Shown in pieces: positions 18,546 to 27,534 of a stretch of DNA of 64,000 nt. The notes under the pieces were generated by a model that was given only the letters and a program-made list of their open reading frames with translations, was not told the DNA's origin and made no database searches. Every line of letters begins with the position of its first letter. Within the stretch, counting starts at the first letter, position 1. A program made the translations under genes and the position numbers. Origin of the DNA: Amphritea sp. 1_MG-2023 (GTDB lineage: Bacteria > Pseudomonadota > Gammaproteobacteria > Pseudomonadales > Balneatricaceae); NCBI RefSeq assembly GCF_030547545.1, contig NZ_JAUOQE010000025.1, positions 1 to 64,000 of the forward strand, in the 5' to 3' direction.

Positions 18546-18615
18546 CCGAAGGAGCACGCCTGGAAAGTGTGTATACCGCAAGGTATCGAGGGTTCGAATC
18601 CCTCCCTCACCGCCA
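18528..18615 (+). tRNA. tRNA-Ser(GGA)
   Basis: 88-nt class II tRNA with encoded CCA. The acceptor stem is GGTGAGG (18528-18534) with CCTCACC (18605-18611). Anticodon GGA is at 18562-18564 in loop CTGGAAA. A long variable arm (TATACCGCAAGGTA region) and a T-arm with GGTTCGAATC are present. A spurious reading frame on the other strand (VREGFEPSIPCG) is the usual artefact over tRNA-Ser. Confidence 0.96.
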
Positions 18616-19222
18616 TCTAATTCAAAATGAAAGAGCCTAGTCTAACGACTGGGCTTTTTTGTGTTCGAAATGTGGGGGGAGGGTGAGATCCCTCGTGGTT
18701 CGAGCCGAGCGCAGCGAGACCACATCGGAGCTTGCGACGATAGCCCGAAGGGCGAGGAGTGTAACGACGAGTAATCCCTCCCTCACCGCCATCTAATTCA
18801 AAATGAAAGAGCCTAGTCTAACGACTGGGCTTTTTTGTGTCCGAAATGTGGGGGGAGGGTGAGATCCCTCGTGGTTCGAGCCGAGCGAAGCGAGACCACA
18901 TCGGAGCTTGCGACGATAGCCCGAAGGGCGAGGAGTGTAACGACGAGTAATCCTCCCTCACCGCCATCTAATTCAAAATGAAAGAGCCTAGTCTAATGAC
19001 TGGGCTTTTTTGTGTCCGAAATGTGAGAGGAGGGTGAGATCCCTCGTGGTTCGAGCCGAGCGAAGCGAGACCACATCGGAGCTTGCGACGATAGCCCGAA
19101 GGGCGAGGAGTGTAACGACGAGTAATCCTCCCTCACCGCCATCTAATTCAAAATGAAAGAGCCTAGTCTAACGACTGGGCTTTTTTGTGTCCGAAATGTG
19201 GGGGGAGGGTGAGATCCCTCGT
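18599..19222 (+). repeat. Array of about 175-bp repeats built from the tRNA-Ser 3' end and terminator
   Basis: The sequence after the tRNA repeats with periods 176, 175 and 175 bp. Each unit starts with about 16-17 bases of the tRNA 3' end (TCCCTCCCTCACCGCCA, or with one C missing) at 18599, 18775, 18951 and 19126. Next comes the terminator hairpin, then a segment with GGTTCGAGCCGAGC and GCCCGAAGGGCGAGG. The fourth unit is cut short near 19222. The design resembles what I recall of the rtT repeats downstream of E. coli tyrT. Confidence 0.88.
18634..18660 (+). terminator. tRNA-Ser terminator, first of four copies
   Basis: Stem AGCCTAGTC / GACTGGGCT with loop TAAC, followed by TTTTTT. Identical or near-identical copies occur at 18810-18836, 18985-19011 and 19160-19186. 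A different small hairpin with TTTTT lies at 19243-19258. Confidence 0.85.
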
Positions 19223-19365
19223 GGGTTCGAGCCATACCACAGGGGCAAAGCCCTTTTTATCGCTTTATCTCCGCGCTCTCCACTGTGCTTTCAGAATCCT
19301 CTGTGGTAAACCGGTTTGGCACGCTTATACTTACTGGCTATACGAGACAATATTAAGCGCTTGTC

Positions 19366-20709
19366 TCAAGGTGCCTGATTGATAATGTAATCTGAAAATA
19401 AAGCCTGCACGTTAACGGAGGCATTTAATCTTGCCGCCATTAAATACAAACCAGCCATTTTTCGGTGTAAAAACAGCACATCAGGCGGTGGCGTATGCCA
19501 GTCATCGGGGTCTCTGCTGACACTGAGACCCAACGTTTGAATCCGCTTGGCTAAATCCGATTCACCGAACGCATATTTACCTTCGTAACGTAGCGGTTCG
19601 GCGGCCATGATAAATATATCTAAAACCACTTGCCGGTTTTCTATCTTCTTACCACTCTGGAAAAAACCGAGTGTTTGTAAGGCCGCGTCTAAGGCTGGTT
19701 TATCTTCGCGGATGGCAGCACTCATGGCGGATTGATACAGCGTAACGAAACCGGGATCGAAGGTTCTAACCGCTCCAAAATCCAATAACACCAGCTTATG
19801 GCTGTCGGCCTGATAGAGGTAGTTAGCGAGATTGGGGTCGGTTTGAATGCAGTTGAAATCAAACAGTTCAGCGAAGAAAAGGCTGAATATCAGTGACATA
19901 ATATCGGTTCGCTTATCAGCATGCATTGAGCGCAAGCTGTCCAGTGATTCACCTGCCACATAGTCCATGGCTAAGATTTCCGTGGTGGAAAGATCAGCAT
20001 GGTAGGTTGGTATAATCAGGTCTGCATTGCTACCAAAGGTTTGCAGGTGCTGCCGATAGATATCAAGGTAAGCCCCCTCCATCTGATAATCAGCTTCCTG
20101 CTTCAATTGCTGTCGGGCTTCATCCATAAGTGGCTGGAGATCCAGTGATTTTGGAATAATCCCTGTCAGGCGTAACAAGCTGTAAACGTTGTCAATATCG
20201 CTATCAATACTTTGCCGCACACCGGGATATTGCACCTTAATTGCCAGATGCCGTCCCTGTTTGCAGGTGGCTTCATGGACCTGTCCAATAGAAGCTGCAG
20301 CCAGTGGTTTAAAAGAGAACCGCTGAAACTGCTCGTCCCAGTTTTCTCCCCAATGACGTTCTAGCACCATGACCAACTGTGACATCGGCATCGTTACCGC
20401 GTCTGAGCGGAGTCGTTCCAGTATCGAGGCGAGCTCATCCGGCAATAAGTTGCCCGAATCCATCGATAACAGTTGTCCCATCTTCATGGCGGCGCCGCGC
20501 ATGTTGGATAACTTATCAGCCACCTGATTCAGGTTGCTGGGGGTTAACAAGAGGTCCGACATCAATGGTTTTTTTCCCTGTGCCAGACTTTTGCCACCGG
20601 CCAACGCGACATTACCGGCAATACGTCCCGCGAGGGATCCCATACGTGCCAGTCGGGATATTCTTGATTGAGGGACGGGGGCACTTTTTTGATCCGGTGG
20701 GTTATTCAT
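19366..20709 (-). CDS. ABC1/ADCK-type atypical kinase (UbiB/COQ8-like)
   Basis: Protein of 447 residues of the ABC1 (AarF-domain) family. It shows the KxGQ motif (KMGQ, 76-79), the Ala-rich nucleotide loop PLAAASIGQVHEA (135-147), the lysine in HLAIKVQYPG (K158), a catalytic-loop-like QTDPNLANYL segment and the metal-binding LLDFGAVR. Family members support ubiquinone biosynthesis or lipid homeostasis and probably act as ATPases. It lacks the C-terminal membrane helices of UbiB. It overlaps the glutathione peroxidase by 8 bp, so the two form an operon. Confidence 0.87.
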   Translation of the reverse strand: MNNPPDQKSAPVPQSRISRLARMGSLAGRIAGNVALAGGKSLAQGKKPLMSDLLLTPSNLNQVADKLSNMRGAAMKMGQLLSMDSGNLLPDELASILERLRSDAVTMPMSQLVMVLERHWGENWDEQFQRFSFKPLAAASIGQVHEATCKQGRHLAIKVQYPGVRQSIDSDIDNVYSLLRLTGIIPKSLDLQPLMDEARQQLKQEADYQMEGAYLDIYRQHLQTFGSNADLIIPTYHADLSTTEILAMDYVAGESLDSLRSMHADKRTDIMSLIFSLFFAELFDFNCIQTDPNLANYLYQADSHKLVLLDFGAVRTFDPGFVTLYQSAMSAAIREDKPALDAALQTLGFFQSGKKIENRQVVLDIFIMAAEPLRYEGKYAFGESDLAKRIQTLGLSVSRDPDDWHTPPPDVLFLHRKMAGLYLMAARLNASVNVQALFSDYIINQAP

Positions 20710-21319
20710 TCGTCACTGCACCTGGTAGATGCTGCTCTATCATATTAATGATCATGGGATCATTCGGCTTGATATGGCTTTTAAAACTGGCCACTACCTC
20801 CCCTTGGGGGCTGATCAGATATTTATGGAAATTCCATTCGGGATATTCGCCAGACACCTTTGCCAGTTGCTGGTAAAAAGGGGATATACCGGTTTCGCCT
20901 TTTCTCACGTGTACCTTTTCGAACATCGGGAAATTGACACCATAGGTTAGTTGGCAGAAGTTCTTGATTTGTTTTTCAGTGCCAGGCTCTTGCCCGGCGA
21001 AGTCATTCGAAGGAAAGCCCAACACCACCAAGCCTTGTTCTTTATAACGGGAATACAGTGATTCAAGGCCATCATACTGGGGCGTAAAAGCACATTTACT
21101 GGCTGTGTTAACGATCAGGATCAGTTTTGAACCATAGGTGTCACACAGATTGACCTGCTGCTGGCTCCCCAACACTGAAAAATTGTAATCCAGTAAGTGT
21201 TTTGCCGAAGCCGCGCAGGCCTGGTCTTTTGTTTCTGTTGGGCTATCAGCGCTGCTGTAAGGAGACACGGTTAGCATATTCAGCAGTAACAGCGCTGTGA
21301 TAGACAGAGAGTATTTCAT
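20702..21319 (-). CDS. Glutathione peroxidase family protein, exported
   Basis: Thiol peroxidase of about 205 residues that would reduce hydrogen or lipid peroxides. The active-site motif NTASKCAFTPQY has Cys (C76) where animal enzymes use Sec. The other tetrad members are visible in FPSNDFAGQEPG (Gln) and EWNFHKYL (Trp and Asn). A signal peptide (MKYSLSITALLLLNML to about residue 24) predicts export. I chose ATG 21319 with AAGG upstream; ATG 21337 is equally possible. It precedes the ABC1 kinase with an 8-bp overlap. Confidence 0.87.
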   Translation of the reverse strand: MKYSLSITALLLLNMLTVSPYSSADSPTETKDQACAASAKHLLDYNFSVLGSQQQVNLCDTYGSKLILIVNTASKCAFTPQYDGLESLYSRYKEQGLVVLGFPSNDFAGQEPGTEKQIKNFCQLTYGVNFPMFEKVHVRKGETGISPFYQQLAKVSGEYPEWNFHKYLISPQGEVVASFKSHIKPNDPMIINMIEQHLPGAVTNE

Positions 21320-21463
21320 AGATACCTTATGAGTCATGTTTAGACATCCTTTTACTACGAGAGCCATCTAAAATTAGATCGATATAACCGTCTTGGAATT
21401 AGACAACGATCACTATGCAAAAAAACCGGGGTCAGTCTGCATCAGGTTGTATCCCCAGTTGTC

Positions 21464-21560
21464 TGATCTTCCCCAGCCAGCGTGGACACCTCCCTAAGCG
21501 ACATTCTTTGATTCATATTCTTCCGGGCTTATAGCCAAGGTGTAATGGTTAACAGCAACT
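21464..21560 (-). mobile_element. Remnant of an IS3-family transposase 3' end
   Basis: On the minus strand, 21494-21550 reads HYTLAISPEEYESKNVA then stop, which resembles the conserved carboxyl end of IS3-family transposases (RHSxLGYxSPxxYExxNVA). The following minus-strand bases GGTGTCCACGCTGGCTGGGG look like the right-end region of such elements. Nothing upstream remains open, so this is a scar. The rest of the 21320-21781 gap shows no gene that I can support. Confidence 0.5.
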
Positions 21561-21781
21561 GGACATCACTTTAGAGGTTTCTGGTATTGCAGTTATATTG
21601 CTTGAAGTCGTCGTTTATTGCACTTGTGAAGTGAGTCGACATGTATAGCTGCTGTTAGTGGTCTGGTGCAACTTAGCCAAGTTGAATCCGTATTGTCATG
21701 CGTTACCAGTGAGCAATAGTGCTTTAAATGATAGATCTCGGATATTACTGATGAATTGTGCTGGCTCTACCGTTAAAGTGA

Positions 21782-22744
21782 TCAATCAATGTCGTATCTC
21801 TCAGGTGTCATCCAAGGGGAAACTTTTTTTAGACTCGGAAAGATTTTATCAAAAAAAATAGTTTTCACTGATTCTGCTACCTGTTCAGGCATTGAGCCGA
21901 GCTCACCTTTACGGCTTATCAGATTGATATCTCTGTAGTGGCGGCTGTTGTCCAGCTCAACGATACGCACGTTTTTGAGCTTATCAATTACTTGTGACAA
22001 GCAGATACCGCTAAGAATAGCCCAGCCGTGTCCATCTTTAACAAAACTCATGAGGGTGTGGGTGTCATCAGTTTCATAACGTATATTGGTTTTTATTTGC
22101 ATCCGACGGAGTACGACCTCACTGTAGGCGCCGATATTTGATGTTCGGCTGTATTTGATGATAGGCACTTCTGCGGCTAGCTGTTTTAGAGAAAAAGAGT
22201 CAGCAGAATAATATCTCTCTGGAATAGCGAGTAGCATCGGGTCGCGTATTAAGCTAAAGCGCAGCAGGTTTTCTTCTTCCATTAATGTTAAATCCGAAAT
22301 CAGAATGTCGATATCACGGTTAAGAAATTGCTGATGCAAGCCAGTTGTAAGGCCGCTTTTCATAATAAGTTGCTGAGTCTGACTACTTAACCCGGCAAGT
22401 AGTTTGCTGCCAAATATTTCTGAGCATGAGGTCACCAAGCCTAATCGGCACTTAACCTGACCGGTTTGTGCTGCTTCACGTACCGTTGCGCTTAATCGCC
22501 GGAGGTCACCAAGAATAGTATCCGCATGTTTTTTAAGAACATCACCTGCAACAGTGAGTCGTACCGGTTTGGTGCGTCGAACGACAAGTTCAGTGCCTAT
22601 CTGTTGCTCAAGTTGGCGCAGGCATTGTGATACTGCGGGTTGAGTGACATTGAGCCGTAAGGCCGCATCCGTAAGTGATTGGGATTCAGCAATCACTACA
22701 AAATTATGCAATAAGTTGGAGTCGAGTAATTGTGAGGGTTTCAT
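21782..22744 (-). CDS. LysR family transcriptional regulator
   Basis: LysR-type regulator of about 320 residues. The N-terminal winged HTH contains SQSLTDAALRLNVTQPAVSQCLRQLEQQIG, and a periplasmic-binding-like effector domain follows. ATG 22744 fits the normal N-terminus (MKPSQLLDSNLLHNF); ATG 22777 would add 11 residues. It is transcribed divergently from the FAD oxidoreductase-TRAP-cupin genes and is the obvious candidate regulator of that module. Confidence 0.88.
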   Translation of the reverse strand: MKPSQLLDSNLLHNFVVIAESQSLTDAALRLNVTQPAVSQCLRQLEQQIGTELVVRRTKPVRLTVAGDVLKKHADTILGDLRRLSATVREAAQTGQVKCRLGLVTSCSEIFGSKLLAGLSSQTQQLIMKSGLTTGLHQQFLNRDIDILISDLTLMEEENLLRFSLIRDPMLLAIPERYYSADSFSLKQLAAEVPIIKYSRTSNIGAYSEVVLRRMQIKTNIRYETDDTHTLMSFVKDGHGWAILSGICLSQVIDKLKNVRIVELDNSRHYRDINLISRKGELGSMPEQVAESVKTIFFDKIFPSLKKVSPWMTPERYDID

Positions 22745-22852
22745 TGTCTTATTATAAATATTACTTATGATAGGCATTATTATTGCTTAATATTGCAGTA
22801 AAAAGTAGAGAGATTTATGGATTGTGTTAATAATTATCAGAATTGTAGAGTG

Positions 22853-22867
22853 CTCAGTGATTCTGAG
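22853..22867. promoter_or_regulatory. Candidate LysR box between lysR and the FAD oxidoreductase
   Basis: CTCAG-N5-CTGAG, a perfect dyad that contains the T-N11-A spacing (T22854, A22866) typical of LysR-type binding sites. It lies 44 bp upstream of the oxidoreductase start. Confidence 0.35.
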
Positions 22868-22910
22868 ACTGAATGGCTTTAATTAAAAAAAGCTTTAAAT
22901 GAGGTAAAAA

Positions 22911-24221
22911 ATGATCCTTCCGCAGTATGACAACCAGTGTGGTTGGTATGAGCTACTGAATAATGTCAGTTGCTTTTCGCCACTTGAGGATAACGCTCAG
23001 TTCAACACAGTGGTAATTGGCGGGGGATTTGTTGGGAATGCTGCAGCAAGAAGGCTGGCGGAAAATATGCCGGATGAATCTTTCTTGCTAATCGATGCGC
23101 TGAAAATTGGTCAGGGGGCTTCGGGGAGAAATTCTGGTTTTGTGATCGACCAGCCCCATAAGCGGGATTTAGAACTCGGTAGTAAAGAGCAGAAAGAGAA
23201 AATAATCCGTTTAAACAGAGCCGCGATTGATTATTTTGAAACCCAGATTGATAAGTATTCAATTGATTGTCAGTGGTCAAAAGGGGGTAAGTATCAAGCG
23301 GCAGTTGGCGCGCGGGGTGAGAAGCACCTGAATCACTATGAGCAACTGCTTCAACAGGGCAATGAAACCTACCACCGGCTTAGTTCTGCTGAGATGCAAA
23401 ATGTATTTGGTACGGATTATTACAATGCCGCTATATTCACTCCCGGAGGGATGTTAATGCAACCTGCTGCCCTGATGCGAGGGTTAGCTGATACTATGCC
23501 TGACAATGTGACAGTAGTAGAACAGACGCCGATTATTGAGATTAAACGTATTAACGATGGCTTTGAGCTTACCGCTCATAATGGCGTTAAGGTTAGTTGT
23601 AAGCAGATTATTCTTGCTACGAATATATTTACTCCCGAACTGGGTTACATGCGTAACCGGATTCTTCCCGTCATGACCTTTGCCAGTATGACGCGACCTC
23701 TCACTGATGCAGAAATGGTTGTCTATGGTGGTCAAACAGATTGGGGAATTACACCCGCTGATCATGCCGGTACTACGGTGCGGATGACTCAGGATAGACG
23801 CCTTATTATTCGTAATTCTTATCGTTATGCTCACGACTACAATACGCCCAGCCAGCTACTGCCTAAGATGCACAAGCGTCACTGGGAAGGGTTTGTCGTT
23901 CGCTACCCCCACCTAACTGAGGTGAAGTTTGAGTATACCTGGGGCGGCGCTAGCGGTTTGTCTAGCAATTTTGAAACCTTTTTCGGTGAGGTTGAGGACG
24001 GTGTTTATGCATCATGTTGCGATCAGAGTGTTGGTGCAGCAAGAGGGACAATCTCAGGAATGATGCTGGCAGATATGGTTGCCGGAAAAAAGAGTGCGTT
24101 ACTGCAAGACATGATTGAAGTATCTGGCAATCCATCTTGGTTGCCGCCAAAGGTTTTCCTACGAATAGGCGTGCCTCTGCGTATGCAGATGGCCCGGTTT
24201 GCAAGTCGATCAGAACTGTAA
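22911..24221 (+). CDS. FAD-dependent oxidoreductase, DAO family (PuuB-like)
   Basis: Flavoprotein of 436 residues with the dinucleotide-binding motif VVIGGGFVGNAAARRLAE (about 34-51) followed by an acidic LLIDA segment and GASGRNSGF. The fold is that of D-amino acid oxidase and gamma-glutamylputrescine oxidase, so it probably oxidises an amine or amino acid to an imine/aldehyde. It precedes a TRAP transporter and a EutQ-like cupin on the same strand, suggesting that the imported compound is its substrate. Confidence 0.82.
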   Translation: MILPQYDNQCGWYELLNNVSCFSPLEDNAQFNTVVIGGGFVGNAAARRLAENMPDESFLLIDALKIGQGASGRNSGFVIDQPHKRDLELGSKEQKEKIIRLNRAAIDYFETQIDKYSIDCQWSKGGKYQAAVGARGEKHLNHYEQLLQQGNETYHRLSSAEMQNVFGTDYYNAAIFTPGGMLMQPAALMRGLADTMPDNVTVVEQTPIIEIKRINDGFELTAHNGVKVSCKQIILATNIFTPELGYMRNRILPVMTFASMTRPLTDAEMVVYGGQTDWGITPADHAGTTVRMTQDRRLIIRNSYRYAHDYNTPSQLLPKMHKRHWEGFVVRYPHLTEVKFEYTWGGASGLSSNFETFFGEVEDGVYASCCDQSVGAARGTISGMMLADMVAGKKSALLQDMIEVSGNPSWLPPKVFLRIGVPLRMQMARFASRSEL

Positions 24222-24260
24222 TGGTTCTGCCAAAATATTAATAAAATAATTAGGTGTCCA

Positions 24261-25274
24261 ATGAAACTAAAAAAATTACTCACACTCCTTGCTCCTGTTG
24301 TTACAGCTGCAGCGATAAGCATGCCCGTGCAGGCCGATGCGGTTGAATTGAAGCTCGCTACTGATTCGGGGGCAAAGGGGTCTCCTGCAGCTGAAGCGAT
24401 TGAGTATTGGGCTGCTCAGATTGAGGAGCGAACCCAAGGCACCGATGACGAAATTAAAGTGGATATCTTTTATCAGGATGAGTTAGGTGACCAAAAAGAG
24501 GTCTTCGATTTGCTAGTGGTGGGTGAGGTTGATTTGATGCTTAACTGGCCATTGACCTCTTATGACAAAAAAATGGGACTGCGTAATACGCCTTATCTCT
24601 TCTTAGACTGGGAGCAAGCATTTGATGCATATAAACAGGGGGGCTGGCTGAACAAAATCAACGGTGATATCCATGCTGACCTAGGATTAAAATACTTCGG
24701 TGCCTGGCCAGAAGGCTTTGCCGGTGTGGCATCTAGAGGTCGTTATGCGACGACGATCGAAGGTGCAAAGAGCATGAAAGTGCGGGTCCCTTCTAACTTT
24801 CCCAATCCTCAAACTTTACAGGCATTAGGGTATCAAGCGACAGCGATTACTTGGGGTGAAGTTTACACTTCTATCCAGACCGGTGTTGTTGATGGCGATG
24901 CGGGTAACACTATCTATTGGGATTATGAATACTTCCGTGATGTGCTGGATTATTACGTTCGTACCAAGCACACCTTTGTAACCGGGGCCCTATCTATGAA
25001 TATGGAAGTTTGGGATGAACTGTCGGAGAATCAAAAATTAGTTATCTCTGACGCCGCCGTCAACGTGATGTCAAAGCAGTTCAAGGAAGCAAAAGGCCGC
25101 GATCAACACTATGTTGATCAAGCGGTGGCTTCGGGTATGAAATATATTGAGTTGAATGACCAAGAGCTGCGTGAATTGGCGCATGCCGCACGTGAAAAAG
25201 TATGGCCTCTGATGGTTGACGAGCTGGGTGAAGATATTGTTCAACAGCTGAAGGAACAGGCACCTACGCTTTAA
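24261..25274 (+). CDS. dctP: TRAP transporter solute-binding protein, DctP family
   Basis: Periplasmic binding protein of 337 residues with a signal peptide ending at PVQADA (about 20-26). The family features include the substrate-contacting MKVRVPSN segment, whose Arg normally clamps a carboxylate, and WGEVYTSIQTGVVDG. It would capture an anionic organic solute for the DctQM membrane proteins encoded next. It follows the FAD oxidoreductase after 39 bp. Confidence 0.9.
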   Translation: MKLKKLLTLLAPVVTAAAISMPVQADAVELKLATDSGAKGSPAAEAIEYWAAQIEERTQGTDDEIKVDIFYQDELGDQKEVFDLLVVGEVDLMLNWPLTSYDKKMGLRNTPYLFLDWEQAFDAYKQGGWLNKINGDIHADLGLKYFGAWPEGFAGVASRGRYATTIEGAKSMKVRVPSNFPNPQTLQALGYQATAITWGEVYTSIQTGVVDGDAGNTIYWDYEYFRDVLDYYVRTKHTFVTGALSMNMEVWDELSENQKLVISDAAVNVMSKQFKEAKGRDQHYVDQAVASGMKYIELNDQELRELAHAAREKVWPLMVDELGEDIVQQLKEQAPTL

Positions 25275-25328
25275 AATTAACTGTATCTGGCTCCATTTTT
25301 TGGGGTCAGATCTCTTCGGAGAAGCCCT

Positions 25329-25838
25329 ATGAGAGCCTTTTGGACTCAGTTAGATAAGTGGTTCGCCGTTATTCTTGAGAATATGGTTCTGCTGACGAGT
25401 GCCGCTGTTGCTGGACTCGTGTTCTTTCAGGTAATTACCCGCTATGTGCTTGAAATATCTGTTATCGGTCTTGATGAGTTGGCCCTTATCAGTGCTATGT
25501 GGCTCTACATGACAGGAGCATTAATTGCTAGTCGACGAGCTGAGCATTTGGTGGTGGATTTTTTGCCGCAGCAGATCAAATCATCATTCTGGCAGAAGTG
25601 TCATCAGAAAGTGATCGCTCTGATTATGGTTAGTACATGTGCTTTCTTTGTATATCTCTCCTGGCGAATGCTGTCTTTTGCGATACGTAGACCTCAGTAC
25701 ACAGAAGGGTTGGATATTCCACAACTGGTTGCTCAGGGAGCAATTATTCTGGCCAGTGTTGGGTGTTTTCTCTATGCCTTAAGAGATTTGTTTACCGGTC
25801 GAGCTTGCCACAATGTTAAAGAAGCAGAGGAAGAGTAA
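25329..25838 (+). CDS. dctQ: TRAP transporter small permease, DctQ family
   Basis: Inner-membrane protein of 169 residues with four hydrophobic segments, the small subunit of a TRAP transporter. CGGAG lies upstream of the ATG. Its TAA overlaps the ATG of dctM (TAATG). Confidence 0.88.
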   Translation: MRAFWTQLDKWFAVILENMVLLTSAAVAGLVFFQVITRYVLEISVIGLDELALISAMWLYMTGALIASRRAEHLVVDFLPQQIKSSFWQKCHQKVIALIMVSTCAFFVYLSWRMLSFAIRRPQYTEGLDIPQLVAQGAIILASVGCFLYALRDLFTGRACHNVKEAEEE

Positions 25839-27124
25839 TGGCTATCTGGGCTGTATTTCTATTAATTTTTTTGATGGCCGTAGGGGTGCCTGTAGCATGG
25901 TCTTTTGCTGCAGTGCTGGGTTATCTGGTTTTTATTTTTGATGTGAAAATGACCACCTTGTTATTGCAGGGCTTCAGGTCGCTTGATCATATTATTTTGT
26001 TAGCTTTACCGTTATTTGTACTGACGGGTTACTTGATGAAAAGTGGAGGTATAGCTCGGCGATTGGTTGATTTTATTGAACTAATTGTTATGGGGCGTCG
26101 TGGTGGTATGGGGGCTTCGATGGTATTTGCATCGGGTATTTTTGGCGCCATTTCCGGTACTGCAACCGCTGCTGTGGCATCCATCGGTACGATTATGATT
26201 GGGCCTTTATCAGAGCGAGGGTACCCACGAGGCTATTCCAGCGCATTGCTGGGGATGTCTTCTTTATTAGGCATTTTGATACCACCATCAATTACTCTAA
26301 TTCTATTTGGTGTGGTAACGCGTCAGTCTATAACTGCCTTGTTTGCTGCAACTATCGGCCCGGGTTTATTGCTGATTATCGGCCTCGTTTTATTTAACCG
26401 TTTCTGCGCTAACCGGTTGTTTAAAGAGGAGGTATCTGGTTTTAATCTGGGTGACCGTACGCGGGGTTCAATATTTAAGAATGCGATTCCAGCGTTATCT
26501 ATGCCGTTTATTATTCTAGGGGGAATCTACGGTGGTATTTTTACGCCGACAGAGGCTGCAGCAGTGGCAGTGGTCACCGCGATATTTATTGGTTTTTTTA
26601 TCTATAAAGATTTGACCTTTAAACAGCTAAGGGAAAGCGTTATCGCTGCGGGTGAAACAACGGGTACGATTATTCTTATCCTACTGTTCTCATTTATGAT
26701 CGGCAGAATTTTGACGGCAGAACGTGTCCCTCAAGAGCTGACTGAAGCGATCACAACATTGGTACAAAACCCGATACTTATCCTGCTGATGGTAAATGCC
26801 TTTCTGATCTTTACCGGAGCGATTATGGATGATCTGTCAGTCACCGTTGTCATCGCTCCACTGTTCATGCCACTGATAAATACCATCGGGGTAGACCCCG
26901 TACATTATGCTTCAATTGTCGCTTGTTCAGTGGTGATTGGTGCAAACAGTCCTCCGGTCGCGCCTATTCTCTATATGGCTTGCCGCATCGGTCAGGTCTC
27001 GATTCATAAATCAGTTATGCCTGCGCTCTACCTAATAGGCGCAGTGGGTATCCCCGTTATGATCGTTACCACCTTCGTGCCAGAACTGTCTTTGTTTATT
27101 CCTAGGGCGCTTGGCGTGCTTTGA
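25838..27124 (+). CDS. dctM: TRAP transporter large permease, DctM family
   Basis: Membrane protein of 428 residues with about twelve hydrophobic segments. Family motifs include SGIFGAISGTATAAVASIG, the LIPPSITLILFGV segment and GGIYGGIFTPTEAAAVA. It is the sodium-coupled transport subunit working with the preceding DctQ and DctP. Translation is coupled to dctQ. Confidence 0.92.
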   Translation: MAIWAVFLLIFLMAVGVPVAWSFAAVLGYLVFIFDVKMTTLLLQGFRSLDHIILLALPLFVLTGYLMKSGGIARRLVDFIELIVMGRRGGMGASMVFASGIFGAISGTATAAVASIGTIMIGPLSERGYPRGYSSALLGMSSLLGILIPPSITLILFGVVTRQSITALFAATIGPGLLLIIGLVLFNRFCANRLFKEEVSGFNLGDRTRGSIFKNAIPALSMPFIILGGIYGGIFTPTEAAAVAVVTAIFIGFFIYKDLTFKQLRESVIAAGETTGTIILILLFSFMIGRILTAERVPQELTEAITTLVQNPILILLMVNAFLIFTGAIMDDLSVTVVIAPLFMPLINTIGVDPVHYASIVACSVVIGANSPPVAPILYMACRIGQVSIHKSVMPALYLIGAVGIPVMIVTTFVPELSLFIPRALGVL

Positions 27125-27159
27125 GTTTGTTGCTGGCTTTGTAGGTTTTACTGTTAGAC

Positions 27160-27177
27160 ACGGATGTCCGTTTTTTT
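27160..27177 (+). terminator. Weak terminator-like hairpin after dctM
   Basis: ACGG-ATGT-CCGT followed by seven T residues, 35 bp after dctM and just before the cupin gene. The stem is short, so it may only attenuate transcription into the cupin gene. Confidence 0.4.
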
Positions 27178-27186
27178 GAGGTAGTT

Positions 27187-27534
27187 ATGTTAGTTAAACA
27201 TATAAAAAGTAATGCAATTGAGTTTGCTCATCGTGGTGGTCCGCCGGGCTATGCGGAAGTAGGGCGTGCAGTATCAACAGATATCAGCTCTACCATGGGA
27301 GCCGGTTTAGCACGGTTTGATCAGTGCTCTATCGCTTGGACAGTTCTGTATGATGAAGTGGTCTATGTGGTTGATGGGTGCTTCAAATTAGTGACTGGGG
27401 AAGGTATTTTTGAGGCTCAGGCAGGAGACGTACTCTGGATTCCTAAAGGGACAGAACTGAAATACGAAGGCGAGAATGCGACAATCTTCTATGCCGTATA
27501 TCCAGGGAATTGGAAAGAGCTACTGCAAAACTGA
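27187..27534 (+). CDS. Cupin protein, EutQ-like
   Basis: Single-domain cupin of 115 residues. WTVLYDEVVYVVDGCFKLV and AGDVLWIPKGTELKYEG are the two cupin motifs in the form seen in the C-terminal cupin of EutQ. The usual metal-binding histidines are mostly absent, as in EutQ. GAGG precedes the ATG. Its place at the end of the oxidoreductase-TRAP run suggests a catabolic or sensing role for the imported solute. Confidence 0.75.
   Translation: MLVKHIKSNAIEFAHRGGPPGYAEVGRAVSTDISSTMGAGLARFDQCSIAWTVLYDEVVYVVDGCFKLVTGEGIFEAQAGDVLWIPKGTELKYEGENATIFYAVYPGNWKELLQN

Noticed and set aside
18332-18616. 94-codon minus-strand frame across tRNA-Ser (VREGFEPSIPCG)
   Set aside because: It is the reverse complement of the tRNA and its upstream repeat. 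This motif is a well-known artefact over serine tRNA genes.
18323-19222. CRISPR array
   Set aside because: Units are about 175 bp and near-identical throughout, with tRNA ends and terminators. There are no short repeats with unique spacers and no cas genes.
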